A DNA stretch of 64,000 bases. Origin: a bacterium (GTDB lineage Bacteria; Cyanobacteriota; Vampirovibrionia; Gastranaerophilales; Gastranaerophilaceae). Position 1 is the first letter of the stretch. Every line of letters begins with the position of its first letter. The stretch spans positions 64,001 to 128,000 of the forward strand of contig JAFYQF010000023.1 in NCBI GenBank assembly GCA_017559905.1. The letters are read 5' to 3'. A program made the translations under genes and the position numbers. Of the stretch, positions 9,544-17,934 are shown in pieces. Under the pieces are notes generated by a model. That model worked only from the letters and a program-made list of their open reading frames with translations, did not search any database and had not been told where the DNA came from.

Positions 9544-9618
9544 ATAATATCCTCTTCTATTTAACTTTTCTACTTATCTATGAGAATACCACAGAGTTTT
9601 TAATTTGAAAATAATTAA

Positions 9619-10545
9619 TTAAAAGGATTTAAGCAATGTTTGAACAAATATAGCTGATGCTAAAAAGAAAGAAAATAATGATGAAACCTTAACTGCTCCA
9701 ACCAAAACTTTCAAATATTCTTCATTTCTTGAATAATACGCAACGGAGTTATAGGCGCTCAAGGAATTATAAAGCGCAGTCACGAAAAATATTGTAGCAA
9801 CAGAGAACAAACATAAATAGTTTTTAGTAAGTACTGAAAATATCGCCATAAATAAAAAGCCTAATGAATAGATTACATTGAAACCGTTCATTGCAGTTCC
9901 TTTTGAACCTAACTTTTGCACCAAAGTTTTTTTGCCTGCTAATTTATCACTCTCATAATCCAAAATTGTATGCACATACATAACGCCAATAATCGGCATA
10001 ACAATAGCCAATCCAAGTACTAAAACAGCCAAAGAAAAGGATTTTGTCATAACAAAATACATTCCCTCAAACAACAACGGACCGAAAGCTATCCCAACAG
10101 CAACCTCACTCAAGCCACGTTTAGAAAATTGCGGATAACTTAAAACGATTATTCCTCCAATTAAAGCTAAAATTATTACAGGGAAACCTACTTTCAAAAA
10201 CAAAAACAATCCTACAACCAACGCTACAAAACAATACGCTGAAATCACAAATAATAAATCATTCATGGTAGAAGTCCCATCACATAAATATGAACACTTA
10301 ACTGACGGTGCAAATTCTTCAAATCTAGGGTCTTTAATTAACTCTTTATAATCTACATAATCATCAAACAAATTCGTAGCCATATGCGCCAAAAGGATAC
10401 CTACAAATGCCACCAAACCATTTACAACGTTCCCTGAATTACCCAATGCGTACAAAAAACAAACAAGACACGAAAATACTGTCATATCTGAAGAATACCA
10501 TCTTGAATGCTTAACAACAGCCCAAAGCCCTTTTGCACTAATCAA
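9619..10545 (-). CDS. UbiA-superfamily prenyltransferase (MenA-like)
   Basis: This is an integral membrane prenyl transferase, possibly forming demethylmenaquinone from 1,4-dihydroxy-2-naphthoate. The 308 aa contain about eight or nine hydrophobic helices. The first Asp-rich motif is NLFDDYVDYK (N-x3-D-x3-D) at about residue 62, and the second is DYESDKLAGKK at about 195. Both bind Mg-diphosphate in this superfamily. A 30-residue loop after the first motif (ending SVKCSYLCDG) is unusual. It closes the nanE-ROK-orf73 unit and overlaps orf73 by 8 bases. Without other quinone genes nearby the acceptor is not settled. Confidence 0.8.
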   Translation of the reverse strand: MISAKGLWAVVKHSRWYSSDMTVFSCLVCFLYALGNSGNVVNGLVAFVGILLAHMATNLFDDYVDYKELIKDPRFEEFAPSVKCSYLCDGTSTMNDLLFVISAYCFVALVVGLFLFLKVGFPVIILALIGGIIVLSYPQFSKRGLSEVAVGIAFGPLLFEGMYFVMTKSFSLAVLVLGLAIVMPIIGVMYVHTILDYESDKLAGKKTLVQKLGSKGTAMNGFNVIYSLGFLFMAIFSVLTKNYLCLFSVATIFFVTALYNSLSAYNSVAYYSRNEEYLKVLVGAVKVSSLFSFFLASAIFVQTLLKSF

Positions 10546-10759
10546 GTAACAACCCTCCTAGTCCCTTTACAACCTCATAACTAGCTCCACCCTCGAGGAT
10601 TTCTTCAGCAGATAAACCAAATAAAGTAATCAATGAATAAGCATCCGAATCACCAGTTTTTAGCATAGTAACAACTTGTTCAACAGCTTCATTCCTAGTT
10701 AACTTGTTGAATCTGTCGTTTATACCTTTTTGAAAGCTTCGTTTTTTAGCTTTACCCAT
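10538..10759 (-). CDS. Small unknown protein between ROK kinase and UbiA-type gene (73 aa)
   Basis: Both ends overlap neighbouring genes (1 base with the ROK kinase, 8 with the prenyltransferase), which supports its being real. The N-terminus is basic (GKAKKRSFQKG). The remainder looks helical with hydrophobic periodicity (AVEQVVTMLKTGDSDAYSLI; LSAEEILEGG). No signal peptide, membrane segment or known motif is visible. It could be a small regulatory or adaptor protein; no function can be assigned. Confidence 0.7.
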   Translation of the reverse strand: MGKAKKRSFQKGINDRFNKLTRNEAVEQVVTMLKTGDSDAYSLITLFGLSAEEILEGGASYEVVKGLGGLLLD

Positions 10760-11715
10760 TAACAGTTAACCTCTTGATTTAAACCAACCCCCATCGCTAA
10801 TAAAGCGACACCTATCATGCCTGAGTAATTACCAGCACTAGCTAACCTAATTTTGGTTGGTGTAGTTACAATATCATTATTAACCTGCATTTCTACATAT
10901 TCAATATCTACAAACTCCGCCATAGAACCTGACAAAACAATTACGCAAGGATCAAAAATATTAGCCAACCCTACGCAACCATCAACAATACATTCTTGCC
11001 ATTCTAAAAATGCATCTACATAACAATCTTCAATTGCCATTTGCAAACGTTCAGTTACAGTTTTTTGTTCTTTATATGGCTCGGTCAGTTTCAAAACCGC
11101 ATGCAACTCCTCAATAACGTCATAAGTTGTTACGTTTGGAAGTCTAGTCTTTTCTCTTGCCGTAATCGCAAGTCCTGTTCCAGAAGCATAAGCTTCAAAA
11201 CAATCATAAGCGCCACAAGTACAACGTCTTTGACGTTCCATTGACATTTTAAAATGCATTTCACCCGCAGCACCATTTTTACCTTTTAACAACCTATTAT
11301 TGACGATGATTCCACCGCCAACACCAGTTCCTAAAGTCAATAACACACTATCTGATTTTCCTTTTGAAGCACCAATAACGTGTTCTGCCCAAGCTGCAGA
11401 ATTTGCATCATTTTCTACAAATACTTTTTTATTACTTAATGCTTGAAAATCTAAATTACTATACCCTTCTGCAATATTACCTGTAGAACCTATCACAGAA
11501 GTATTTTCTTTATTTACCGCACCTGCAGTAGCTATAGCAATAACATCTACAGACTCCTCATATCGAGAAATAATATTTTTTAGCAAAGACTTAATTTCAT
11601 CCAAAGTTTTCGGAGTTGAATTTTTTTCGACTTCAGAAAGGATTTGCCCATTCTCATCGACAATTGTATTATAAATTTTTGTACCGCCAATATCTATAGC
11701 CAAAGCTTTTTTCAT
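10759..11715 (-). CDS. nanK: ROK-family sugar kinase, probably N-acetylmannosamine kinase
   Basis: The 318-aa kinase has the ROK ATP motif near the start (AIDIGGTKI), the catalytic region VENDANSAAWAE, TLGTGVGGGII, and the zinc-binding set CTCGAYDCFEAYASG. Its gene lies 18 bases after nanE, which makes ManNAc the likeliest substrate: kinase then epimerase give GlcNAc-6-phosphate. Glucokinase activity is the alternative within this family. There is no N-terminal HTH, so it is an enzyme and not a ROK repressor. No sialic acid lyase or transporter is seen in the window. Confidence 0.85.
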   Translation of the reverse strand: MKKALAIDIGGTKIYNTIVDENGQILSEVEKNSTPKTLDEIKSLLKNIISRYEESVDVIAIATAGAVNKENTSVIGSTGNIAEGYSNLDFQALSNKKVFVENDANSAAWAEHVIGASKGKSDSVLLTLGTGVGGGIIVNNRLLKGKNGAAGEMHFKMSMERQRRCTCGAYDCFEAYASGTGLAITAREKTRLPNVTTYDVIEELHAVLKLTEPYKEQKTVTERLQMAIEDCYVDAFLEWQECIVDGCVGLANIFDPCVIVLSGSMAEFVDIEYVEMQVNNDIVTTPTKIRLASAGNYSGMIGVALLAMGVGLNQEVNC

Positions 11716-11733
11716 AAATAACCCCTTTATATA

Positions 11734-12423
11734 TTAGTAAATTCTATTTTTAGCTTGCACAAAACGTCGTGTAATTAACTGCGGTCTTGTAATAGCAGAT
11801 CCAATTACAACACAATGAGCACCTAACGAAAATGCTTTTGCAACATCTTCTGGTTCCCAAATTCTACCCTCTAACACCACAGGCAAATTAGTTTTTTCAA
11901 CCAACTCTTTTAATAAATCAAAATCAGGACCTTCATTATCCGATTTAGACTCCATAGTATACCCTGACAAAGTAGTAGAAAGAATATTTGCACCCATTTC
12001 AGCTGCAGCAATACCTTCTTCTACAGTTGAAATATCTGCCATTGAAATTCTTTTATTTATTTTAATATACTTGATCAATTCTTCTAACTTTGCTCCATTA
12101 GGACGGGGTCTTTGCGTGCCATCAAACGCAATAATATCAGCACCCGCCTCAACCAAAGATATAACATCTTTTAATTCAGGAGTAATATAAACTATTTCTT
12201 GCCAATTCGCAGGAATTACATCTGGCTTTGTAAGTCCTATTACAGGAACATTAAAAAGCCTTTTTGCATTTCTTACATCCCTAACGCCTGCAACACGTAA
12301 ACCTCCTGCACCGCCTTTTACGACAGATTTCATCATTGCAACCATGCATTTTTCTAAATAAAGAGGCTCACTGGGCATAGCCTGAACAGACACAATCACT
12401 TTGTTTTTTAATCTATTAATCAT
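11734..12423 (-). CDS. nanE: N-acetylmannosamine-6-phosphate 2-epimerase
   Basis: NanE interconverts ManNAc-6-P and GlcNAc-6-P. From the ATG at 12423 the protein has 229 aa, the family length; longer in-frame starts would run into the divergent promoter of the M16 gene. TIM-barrel motifs visible are VIVSVQAMPSEPL, GGAGGLRVAGVRDV, VIGLTKPD, FDGTQRPRP, LSTTLSGYT, LEGRIWEPEDVAKA and CVVIGSAITRPQ. The Lys in GLTKPD is a known active-site residue. It heads the nanE-ROK-orf73-ubiA unit. Confidence 0.92.
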   Translation of the reverse strand: MINRLKNKVIVSVQAMPSEPLYLEKCMVAMMKSVVKGGAGGLRVAGVRDVRNAKRLFNVPVIGLTKPDVIPANWQEIVYITPELKDVISLVEAGADIIAFDGTQRPRPNGAKLEELIKYIKINKRISMADISTVEEGIAAAEMGANILSTTLSGYTMESKSDNEGPDFDLLKELVEKTNLPVVLEGRIWEPEDVAKAFSLGAHCVVIGSAITRPQLITRRFVQAKNRIY

Positions 12424-12457
12424 GGTTACATGATACACCAAAAATAATTTTTTGCGG

Positions 12458-12485
12458 TATACTGAAAGAAAATAATATTGAGGAG
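12458..12485 (+). promoter_or_regulatory. -10 element and ribosome-binding site for the M16 peptidase gene
   Basis: TATACT at 12458-12463 lies 39 bases before the ATG, and AGGAG at 12481-12485 lies 11 bases before it. No good -35 is evident. The 73-base gap also has to drive nanE in the other direction. Confidence 0.5.
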
Positions 12486-12496
12486 AAAGTTTTATT

Positions 12497-13825
12497 ATGA
12501 AAAAAACAACCGTTAAATATCCATATCTTACACAAGAAGTTGAAATTTTCGAAAGAGAAAATGGGCACAAAATAGTTTTAGCTCACAAGGAAGGTGAACT
12601 AGTAAATGTTAGTACTTGGGTTAAAACAGGGTCAATCAACGAAGATGATAGGATTAACGGGATTTCTCATTTTCTTGAACACTTGATGTTCAAAGGAACT
12701 CACGCACACAAGGCGGGAGAATTTGACAAGATTTTAGAAGCTAAAGGCGCTATAGTAAACGCTGCGACTTGGAAAGATTATACATTTTATTATGTAACTC
12801 TACCCAAAGGAGAAAACAACAAAGATCTTAATCTAGCAATAGAATTACACGCAGATATGATGCTTGACCCAGTGCTTCCTGAAGAAGAAATCGGTCCAGC
12901 CTTTGACCTAAACGACAATGAAGTCAAAGAAAAAAGAGAACGCCACGTTGTTATTGAAGAAATACGAATGAGAAAAGACCAACCGTGGACAAAAGTTTAT
13001 AACACTTGTAACCATAACATGTACACAAATCACCCTTACAAAAGAGATGTTATCGGAACTCCAGAAATAATTTCTCAAGTTACTCGTGAAGACATTATGA
13101 ACTATTACCAAACATTCTATTCTCCAGAAAATATGACAACAATTATCGTTGGAGACTTCAATCACGATGAAATTTTAAATAAAGTAGAACAAGAATTTGA
13201 TTTTAAAGGTCGTGCTAATGCTCCAAAAAGTATAAATGAAATAGACGTTCCTACAACTGAAACTAAATATTTGGAAAGCACTGCTCATGTAAATACTGGT
13301 TACGCTATTTTAGGATGGCTTGGACCAAAAGCTTGCGAAATAAAAACATCTATTGAATTAGATATCATAAGCATAATTTTAGGCGATAGTACAAGTTCAA
13401 GAATGTACCAAAACTTAATCGAAAAACGCACAGACGCTTTATTCAATATGATTAGCTCTGAACACTATCAATTTAAAGATGGTGACAATTTCTTCATTCA
13501 AGCTAACTTCAAACCTGATTCAAAAGAACTTGCGCTTGATTTAATAAAAGAAGAATTAGCAAAACTTACTGAAATAAGAATTACAGATGAAGAATTAGCA
13601 AAAGCTAAAAAGAAAATCAAAACACGCTTTGCTTATTCTGCTGAAACAGTGTCTGAAATCGGCGAAACTATTGGATACTACATGACTGTTTGCGAAGACT
13701 TAAGACTAGTTGAACAATACTTAAGCGATTTAGAAGGCATAACTATTGACGATTTGAATTCAACTATCGGAAAATACTTAAACATCAATAATTGTGTAAT
13801 ATCAATTCTTACACCGGAGGCATAA
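12497..13825 (+). CDS. M16 family (insulinase/pitrilysin-like) zinc peptidase
   Basis: The 442-aa protein has two LuxS/MPP-like halves. The inverted zinc motif HFLEH (H-x-x-E-H) is at about residues 59-63, and the distal Glu ligand is expected near residues 133-140 (RELHADMM-type helix; here IELHADMMLDPVLPEEE). The second half carries YSAETVSEIGETIGYYM with the R/Y-type substrate-binding region. No signal peptide is visible, so it is cytoplasmic or periplasmic by another route. An acidic insertion (EEEIGPAFDLNDNEVKEKRE) follows the active site and is longer than in PqqL/YmxG-type relatives. It is probably coupled to the downstream uracil-DNA glycosylase gene (3-base gap). Confidence 0.9.
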   Translation: MKKTTVKYPYLTQEVEIFERENGHKIVLAHKEGELVNVSTWVKTGSINEDDRINGISHFLEHLMFKGTHAHKAGEFDKILEAKGAIVNAATWKDYTFYYVTLPKGENNKDLNLAIELHADMMLDPVLPEEEIGPAFDLNDNEVKEKRERHVVIEEIRMRKDQPWTKVYNTCNHNMYTNHPYKRDVIGTPEIISQVTREDIMNYYQTFYSPENMTTIIVGDFNHDEILNKVEQEFDFKGRANAPKSINEIDVPTTETKYLESTAHVNTGYAILGWLGPKACEIKTSIELDIISIILGDSTSSRMYQNLIEKRTDALFNMISSEHYQFKDGDNFFIQANFKPDSKELALDLIKEELAKLTEIRITDEELAKAKKKIKTRFAYSAETVSEIGETIGYYMTVCEDLRLVEQYLSDLEGITIDDLNSTIGKYLNINNCVISILTPEA

Positions 13826-13828
13826 TCG

Positions 13829-14428
13829 TTGACAAAAGCATCAGATAAGGAACTTGCACAACTTGAAGCCGTAAAGCAAAAATGCCTGACTTGCACAAAA
13901 TGCGAACTTGGCAAAACAAAAACAAACACTGTTTTTTCAGCAGGAATTCCTAATCATAAAATGATGCTTATAGGAGAAGCTCCCGGATTTTATGAAGATC
14001 AAAAAGGTGAACCCTTTGTAGGAAAAGCTGGTCAACTTTTAGACAAGATTTTGGCTTCAGTTGGCTTTTCACGCCAAGAACATCTATACATTTGCAACAC
14101 TCTAAAATGCAGACCGCCTGAAAACAGAGATCCTCTCCCTGAAGAAAAAGAAGCTTGCAGAGAGTATCTTGATGCACAGATAGAAATACTAAAGCCAAAA
14201 ATCATTTTACTTTGTGGTAGAGTGGCAGTCCAATCAATGCTGAATACTAACCAAGGAATTTCAAAAATAAGAGGCAAATGGTTTGAAGGTCCAAATTTTT
14301 CAAAAATGATGCCAATATACCACCCTTCATATTTACTCCGCAATGATTCCCGTGAAAAAGGTAGTCCCAAATGGCAAATGTGGCAAGATATTCAAGAAAT
14401 TAAAAAAGTTTACGACCAAATGGATTAA
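13829..14428 (+). CDS. Family 4 uracil-DNA glycosylase (Fe-S)
   Basis: This enzyme removes uracil from DNA. The start is TTG at 13829 with GGAGG 8 bases upstream, just after the M16 stop; the product has 199 aa. The four Fe-S cysteines are recognisable: C22 and C25 (CTKCELGKT), one in LKCRPPENRDP and one in EACREYL. The active-site motifs are GEAPGFYEDQKGEPFVG and, at the end, YHPSYLLRN. Its stop overlaps the convergent ilvB-type stop by four bases. Confidence 0.93.
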   Translation: MTKASDKELAQLEAVKQKCLTCTKCELGKTKTNTVFSAGIPNHKMMLIGEAPGFYEDQKGEPFVGKAGQLLDKILASVGFSRQEHLYICNTLKCRPPENRDPLPEEKEACREYLDAQIEILKPKIILLCGRVAVQSMLNTNQGISKIRGKWFEGPNFSKMMPIYHPSYLLRNDSREKGSPKWQMWQDIQEIKKVYDQMD

Positions 14429-16035
14429 ACATTTTCATTTTCATCAACCACAAATTCAACCACAAACGGCTCTTTATTATCAAAAGCCGAATTGATAGCA
14501 TCATTTATTTCTGTTACATTTTGAACTCTTACAGCACCAATACCATAACTATTTGCCAGCTTTACAAAGTCAGGATTTACTAAAGAGCTTTCAAAAGCTC
14601 TACCCTCAAAAAGTTCCTCTTGAGTTTGTCTAACAAGACCTAAAGAACTATTATTCATAATAAAAACTTTTACAGGCAAATCGTACTGCTTGCAAACCGC
14701 CAATTCTTGAGAATTCATTTGAAAAGAACCATCTCCAACAAAGGCAACAACTTCTTTTCCGCCCAAAGCAATTGAAGCACCAATCGCAGCACAAAATCCA
14801 AACCCCATAGCGCCTAAACCGCCAGAAGTAATTAACGGAGAAGTAAATTCGTAATTTCTAATTAAAGCGATTTGGTGCTGTCCAACTTCTGATGTAACAA
14901 TAATATTTTTATGAGCAAAAGCATTTGAAAACTCTTTTACAACATCAGAAACACAAAGCCTACTTGATTTAATAGAATTTGTATAACGATTTACATTACT
15001 ATTTTCAAATGCAACAAGAGTTGTTTTTTCTAATTCAGAATTCAAAACAGCCAAAAAGTCTTTTACATCCGCATTAATAGCCAAATCAACAGGTAAATTT
15101 TTAATTAATTCATTTGAATTTATATCTACTTGAATTATGTTTTTAGAATTAATGACATTTTCATCAAACGCCGACAAAACTCTATCATTAAATCTTGCGC
15201 CCAGTACCAACAAAGTATCCGCATTATTCAATACATCATTAGCTGAAGTTTCACCAAAAGACCCTATCATGCCAGCATAATTCGGATGTTTTTGAGAAAA
15301 AGCACCCACTCCCATCATTGTAGATACAACAGGAACATTCATCAAATCTACAAACTCTTTCAGCTCATTGAATGCTTTTGAATGAACGACCCCTCCGCCA
15401 CAAACAACAACTGGAGATTTTGAAGATCTTAAAATATCCAAAGCTCTTTCGATATCACGTTTAGACACAGGCATAAACTTATCAACAGGTAGTGAAAGGT
15501 TTTTATATTCTATATTTTCAGCAAAAACATCTTTTGACACTTCAATTACAACAGGACCTTTTTTACCTGATGTAGCTATTAGATAAGCCTGAATTAAGGT
15601 TGTTTCAATTTCGTTTGCAGAAAGAATTTTAAATACAGCTTTAGTACAAGGCTTAACTATTTCTGAAAACTTAAGCTCCTGAAAGGAATTCTTACCAATC
15701 AGATCTGTACTAACTTGCCCTGCAATAACAATCAACGGATACCCATCCATATAAGAATTTGCAATTCCGGTCAAAGTGTTAGAAGCCCCTGGCCCAGAAG
15801 TAACCAATACAACGCCACATTGTCCGCTCACTCGTGCAAACCCTTCAGCTGCATGCACAGCTCCTTGTTCGTGCCTAAACAAATAATGTTTTATATCATC
15901 TTGTTTTGACAACTCATCATAAACAGATAAAACCGCACTACCGGGGTATCCAAAAATATTATTTACGCCAATTTTACTCAATGTCTTAAGCAAAACTGCA
16001 GACGCATTTATTGTTTTTTTATCAACACTTTGCAT
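14425..16035 (-). CDS. ilvB: Acetolactate synthase, large (catalytic) subunit
   Basis: This ThDP enzyme forms acetolactate or acetohydroxybutyrate for branched-chain amino acids. From the ATG at 16035 (GGAA 9 bases upstream, while the ATG at 16044 abuts it) it has 536 aa. Visible are FGYPGSAVLSVYDEL, the catalytic Glu in RHEQGAVHAAEGFAR, GPGASNTLTGIANSYMD, and the ThDP/Mg motif VGDGSFQMN...NN. The order of domains (PYR, central, PP) and length are typical of ilvB/ilvI. No small regulatory subunit (ilvN/ilvH) is adjacent, so biosynthetic against catabolic use is not settled; a catabolic AlsS would usually sit by a decarboxylase, which is also absent. Confidence 0.9.
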   Translation of the reverse strand: MQSVDKKTINASAVLLKTLSKIGVNNIFGYPGSAVLSVYDELSKQDDIKHYLFRHEQGAVHAAEGFARVSGQCGVVLVTSGPGASNTLTGIANSYMDGYPLIVIAGQVSTDLIGKNSFQELKFSEIVKPCTKAVFKILSANEIETTLIQAYLIATSGKKGPVVIEVSKDVFAENIEYKNLSLPVDKFMPVSKRDIERALDILRSSKSPVVVCGGGVVHSKAFNELKEFVDLMNVPVVSTMMGVGAFSQKHPNYAGMIGSFGETSANDVLNNADTLLVLGARFNDRVLSAFDENVINSKNIIQVDINSNELIKNLPVDLAINADVKDFLAVLNSELEKTTLVAFENSNVNRYTNSIKSSRLCVSDVVKEFSNAFAHKNIIVTSEVGQHQIALIRNYEFTSPLITSGGLGAMGFGFCAAIGASIALGGKEVVAFVGDGSFQMNSQELAVCKQYDLPVKVFIMNNSSLGLVRQTQEELFEGRAFESSLVNPDFVKLANSYGIGAVRVQNVTEINDAINSAFDNKEPFVVEFVVDENENV

Positions 16036-16087
16036 ATTAAACATTTCCGTTAAGACAATTGTAACATAATTTTTGAAAAAATTCCAC

Positions 16088-16124
16088 AAATAAAAGGGAC
16101 GTTTCGAGAAACGCCCCTTTTATT
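16088..16124 (-). terminator. Terminator of the coiled-coil gene pair
   Basis: A 14-base stem (AAAAGGGACGTTTC / GAAACGCCCCTTTT, one wobble pair) has a 2-base centre and T-rich flanks. It lies between 16138-16497 and ilvB. Confidence 0.8.
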
Positions 16125-16137
16125 AATATTTTAAAGC

Positions 16138-16497
16138 TTATTCAATAGTGAATAATTCTTTTAATTGTTGTTTTTTTGTTTGAATTTTTGATTCAGTTTG
16201 TTTTTGTTTAGCTTTAGCTTCTGCTTGTTTTTTAGCTGCTTTTTCTTTTTCTTTTTTTATTTTTGCTTCACGTTTTGCTTTTGCTTTTGCCGCTTTTTCT
16301 TGTTCTTTTTTAATTTTGTCTTGTTGTTTTTTTCTAGCTTCTGCAGCTTTTGTAGAAGCATTTTTTTCGGTTTTTGTTATTTTTGAAGTTTGTTTATTAA
16401 GCCAATCTGTAACAGGTGTTTCAGATGTAGTTGCTGCGATACCTGCTGTTGATGATAACATAACCATTGCAATTAAAGAAACTAAAAATTTTTTCAT
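16138..16497 (-). CDS. Secreted Lys/Ala/Glu-rich helical protein (119 aa)
   Basis: Residues 1-22 form a typical signal peptide (MKKFLVSLIAMVMLSSTAGIA). After a short linker, about residues 35-108 consist almost only of K, A, E, Q and R (for example EKAAKAKAKREAKIKKEKEK). That is the pattern of a coiled coil or a lone charged alpha-helix. The end, KKQQLKELFTIE, matches the end of the neighbour (KKKQLWKELISE). Function is unknown; a periplasmic spacer or envelope-binding rod is conceivable. Confidence 0.75.
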   Translation of the reverse strand: MKKFLVSLIAMVMLSSTAGIAATTSETPVTDWLNKQTSKITKTEKNASTKAAEARKKQQDKIKKEQEKAAKAKAKREAKIKKEKEKAAKKQAEAKAKQKQTESKIQTKKQQLKELFTIE

Positions 16498-16521
16498 AAT
16501 AAAATTCCCTTTCCTACTCTA

Positions 16522-16962
16522 CTATTCTGAGATTAACTCTTTCCATAATTGTTTTTTCTTTTCAAATTTCTCTTGACGAATTTTCGCATTTTCATCAGCT
16601 TGTTTTCTAGCATCTTCTAAAGCTTTTGATTGAGCTTCCATTTTTTTATTTATTTCTGCTCTATTAGCTTCAACTTGTTTATTCAAATTTTCTAATTTTT
16701 TAGCAAATTCAGCTTCTGATTCAGCTCTTTGTTTTTCTATTTCTTGAAGTTTTTTTGAAACAACTTCGTTATTTTGTTGACGTTTTTTCTCAATTTCTGC
16801 ATTACGAGCTTCTTGGTCTTTTTGTAGTTGAGTTTCAACTTCAGTTAATTTTTTAGTATATTGTTGAAGAAATCTACCTGAATAAGTATCTGCTTCTTCA
16901 GCATAAGCTGCCAAACTAACTCCCATAGACAATACTAAAGATAAAACTAAAAATCTTTTCAT
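16522..16962 (-). CDS. Secreted coiled-coil protein (146 aa), paralogue of 16138-16497
   Basis: The signal peptide is MKRFLVLSLVLSMGVSLAAYA, with cleavage expected after AYA. The mature part (about residues 25-146) is a nearly continuous heptad-like helix with E, K, Q and A in charged positions. It ends with the KKKQLWKELISE tail shared with the downstream gene, which lies 24 bases away in the same direction. The two genes form an operon closed by the terminator at 16088 and follow rph by 36 bases. OmpH/Skp-like chaperones have a similar size and signal, but the trimer-forming beta part of Skp is not visible. Confidence 0.75.
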   Translation of the reverse strand: MKRFLVLSLVLSMGVSLAAYAEEADTYSGRFLQQYTKKLTEVETQLQKDQEARNAEIEKKRQQNNEVVSKKLQEIEKQRAESEAEFAKKLENLNKQVEANRAEINKKMEAQSKALEDARKQADENAKIRQEKFEKKKQLWKELISE

Positions 16963-16998
16963 TATCTTCTCCTTTCATAACCCTGTAAATCTATTCTA

Positions 16999-17706
16999 CT
17001 AAATTAAACGATATTTATCAATAATTTGTTCAATTCCGTGTTGCGCAATGTTAAAAATTTCTAACATTTGAGAATGCTCATAAGGCTCACCCTCTGCTGT
17101 AGTTTGAAACTCAATAATTTTACCACTTTTAGTTAATACAACGTTCGCATCAACTTGTGCGTTAGAATCTTCTGCATAATTCAAATCCAAACGAACATCT
17201 CCATCAATAATTCCTGCAGAGATTGCCGCAACAGGCTCAATAATTGGATTTTCTTTTAATGTTCCATTAGAAATTAATTTTTCAACGGCACAAGACAAAG
17301 CCAAAAATCCGCCACAAATACTTGCAGTTCTTGTTCCACCATCAGCTTGGATAACATCAGCATCTATTGTTATTGTCAAATCGGGCATTTTTTCTAAATC
17401 AACACAAGCTCTCAAACTTCTGCCAATTAGCCTTTGAATTTCTTGAGTTCTACCTGAAATTTTTGTTCTTTCTCTTTGGCATCTTGTATTCGTAGATGAT
17501 GGCAACAATGAATATTCTGCAGTTAACCAACCTCTTGTGTCTTCTTTATCCATCCATTTGGGTTTACCTGTTTCAACAGATGCGGTTGTAATAACTTTTG
17601 TATCTCCAAATTCCACTAATACACTACCTAAAGCGTGTTTTGTATAATCTTTTGTAAATTTGATTGGTCTTAATTCATTATTTTGTCTTCCGTCGTTTCT
17701 CATCAA
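16999..17706 (-). CDS. rph: Ribonuclease PH
   Basis: RNase PH is a phosphorolytic 3'-5' exonuclease that trims tRNA 3' ends. At 235 aa it is full length. Characteristic segments are RPIKFTKDYTKHALGSVLVEFGDTKV, GWLTAEYSLLPSSTNTR, SGRTQEIQRLIGRSLRA, IDADVIQADGGTRTASI and LDLNYAEDSNAQVDANVV. It sits in a minus-strand run between the zinc-ribbon gene (6-base gap) and the coiled-coil pair (36-base gap). Confidence 0.95.
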   Translation of the reverse strand: MMRNDGRQNNELRPIKFTKDYTKHALGSVLVEFGDTKVITTASVETGKPKWMDKEDTRGWLTAEYSLLPSSTNTRCQRERTKISGRTQEIQRLIGRSLRACVDLEKMPDLTITIDADVIQADGGTRTASICGGFLALSCAVEKLISNGTLKENPIIEPVAAISAGIIDGDVRLDLNYAEDSNAQVDANVVLTKSGKIIEFQTTAEGEPYEHSQMLEIFNIAQHGIEQIIDKYRLI

Positions 17707-17712
17707 ACACCT

Positions 17713-17928
17713 CTATTCGTATTCCCACATATAAATTTGTCCACAATACCTGCAAACAGCATGTTCATTCATAAACCTCAAATCAGGAATAAAAGTATAA
17801 CCATCAACAGATATTTCTATTTGATTTTCTTTATTATATTTTTGTGAAAAACGTCTTTCTCCAACATAATCAGGAGAAAACATCAATTCAAACTTATCAA
17901 TTGATTTGCAGTTTTTACACCTAAACAT
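17713..17928 (-). CDS. Small zinc-ribbon protein (71 aa)
   Basis: There are two Cys pairs, RCKNCKS at the N-terminus and VCRYCGQ near the C-terminus (C-x2-C ... C-x2-C). They are separated by about 50 residues that probably form the ribbon's strands. It has no signal or membrane segment. Its gene lies 6 bases before both rph and the upstream membrane gene, so all three are likely co-transcribed. The function is unknown; RNA or protein contact through zinc is typical for such ribbons. Confidence 0.7.
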   Translation of the reverse strand: MFRCKNCKSIDKFELMFSPDYVGERRFSQKYNKENQIEISVDGYTFIPDLRFMNEHAVCRYCGQIYMWEYE

Positions 17929-17934
17929 AAACCT

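Noticed and set aside
12424-12570. Longer nanE start
   Set aside because: It would cross the promoter and the first codons of the divergent M16 gene and add 49 residues not found in the family.
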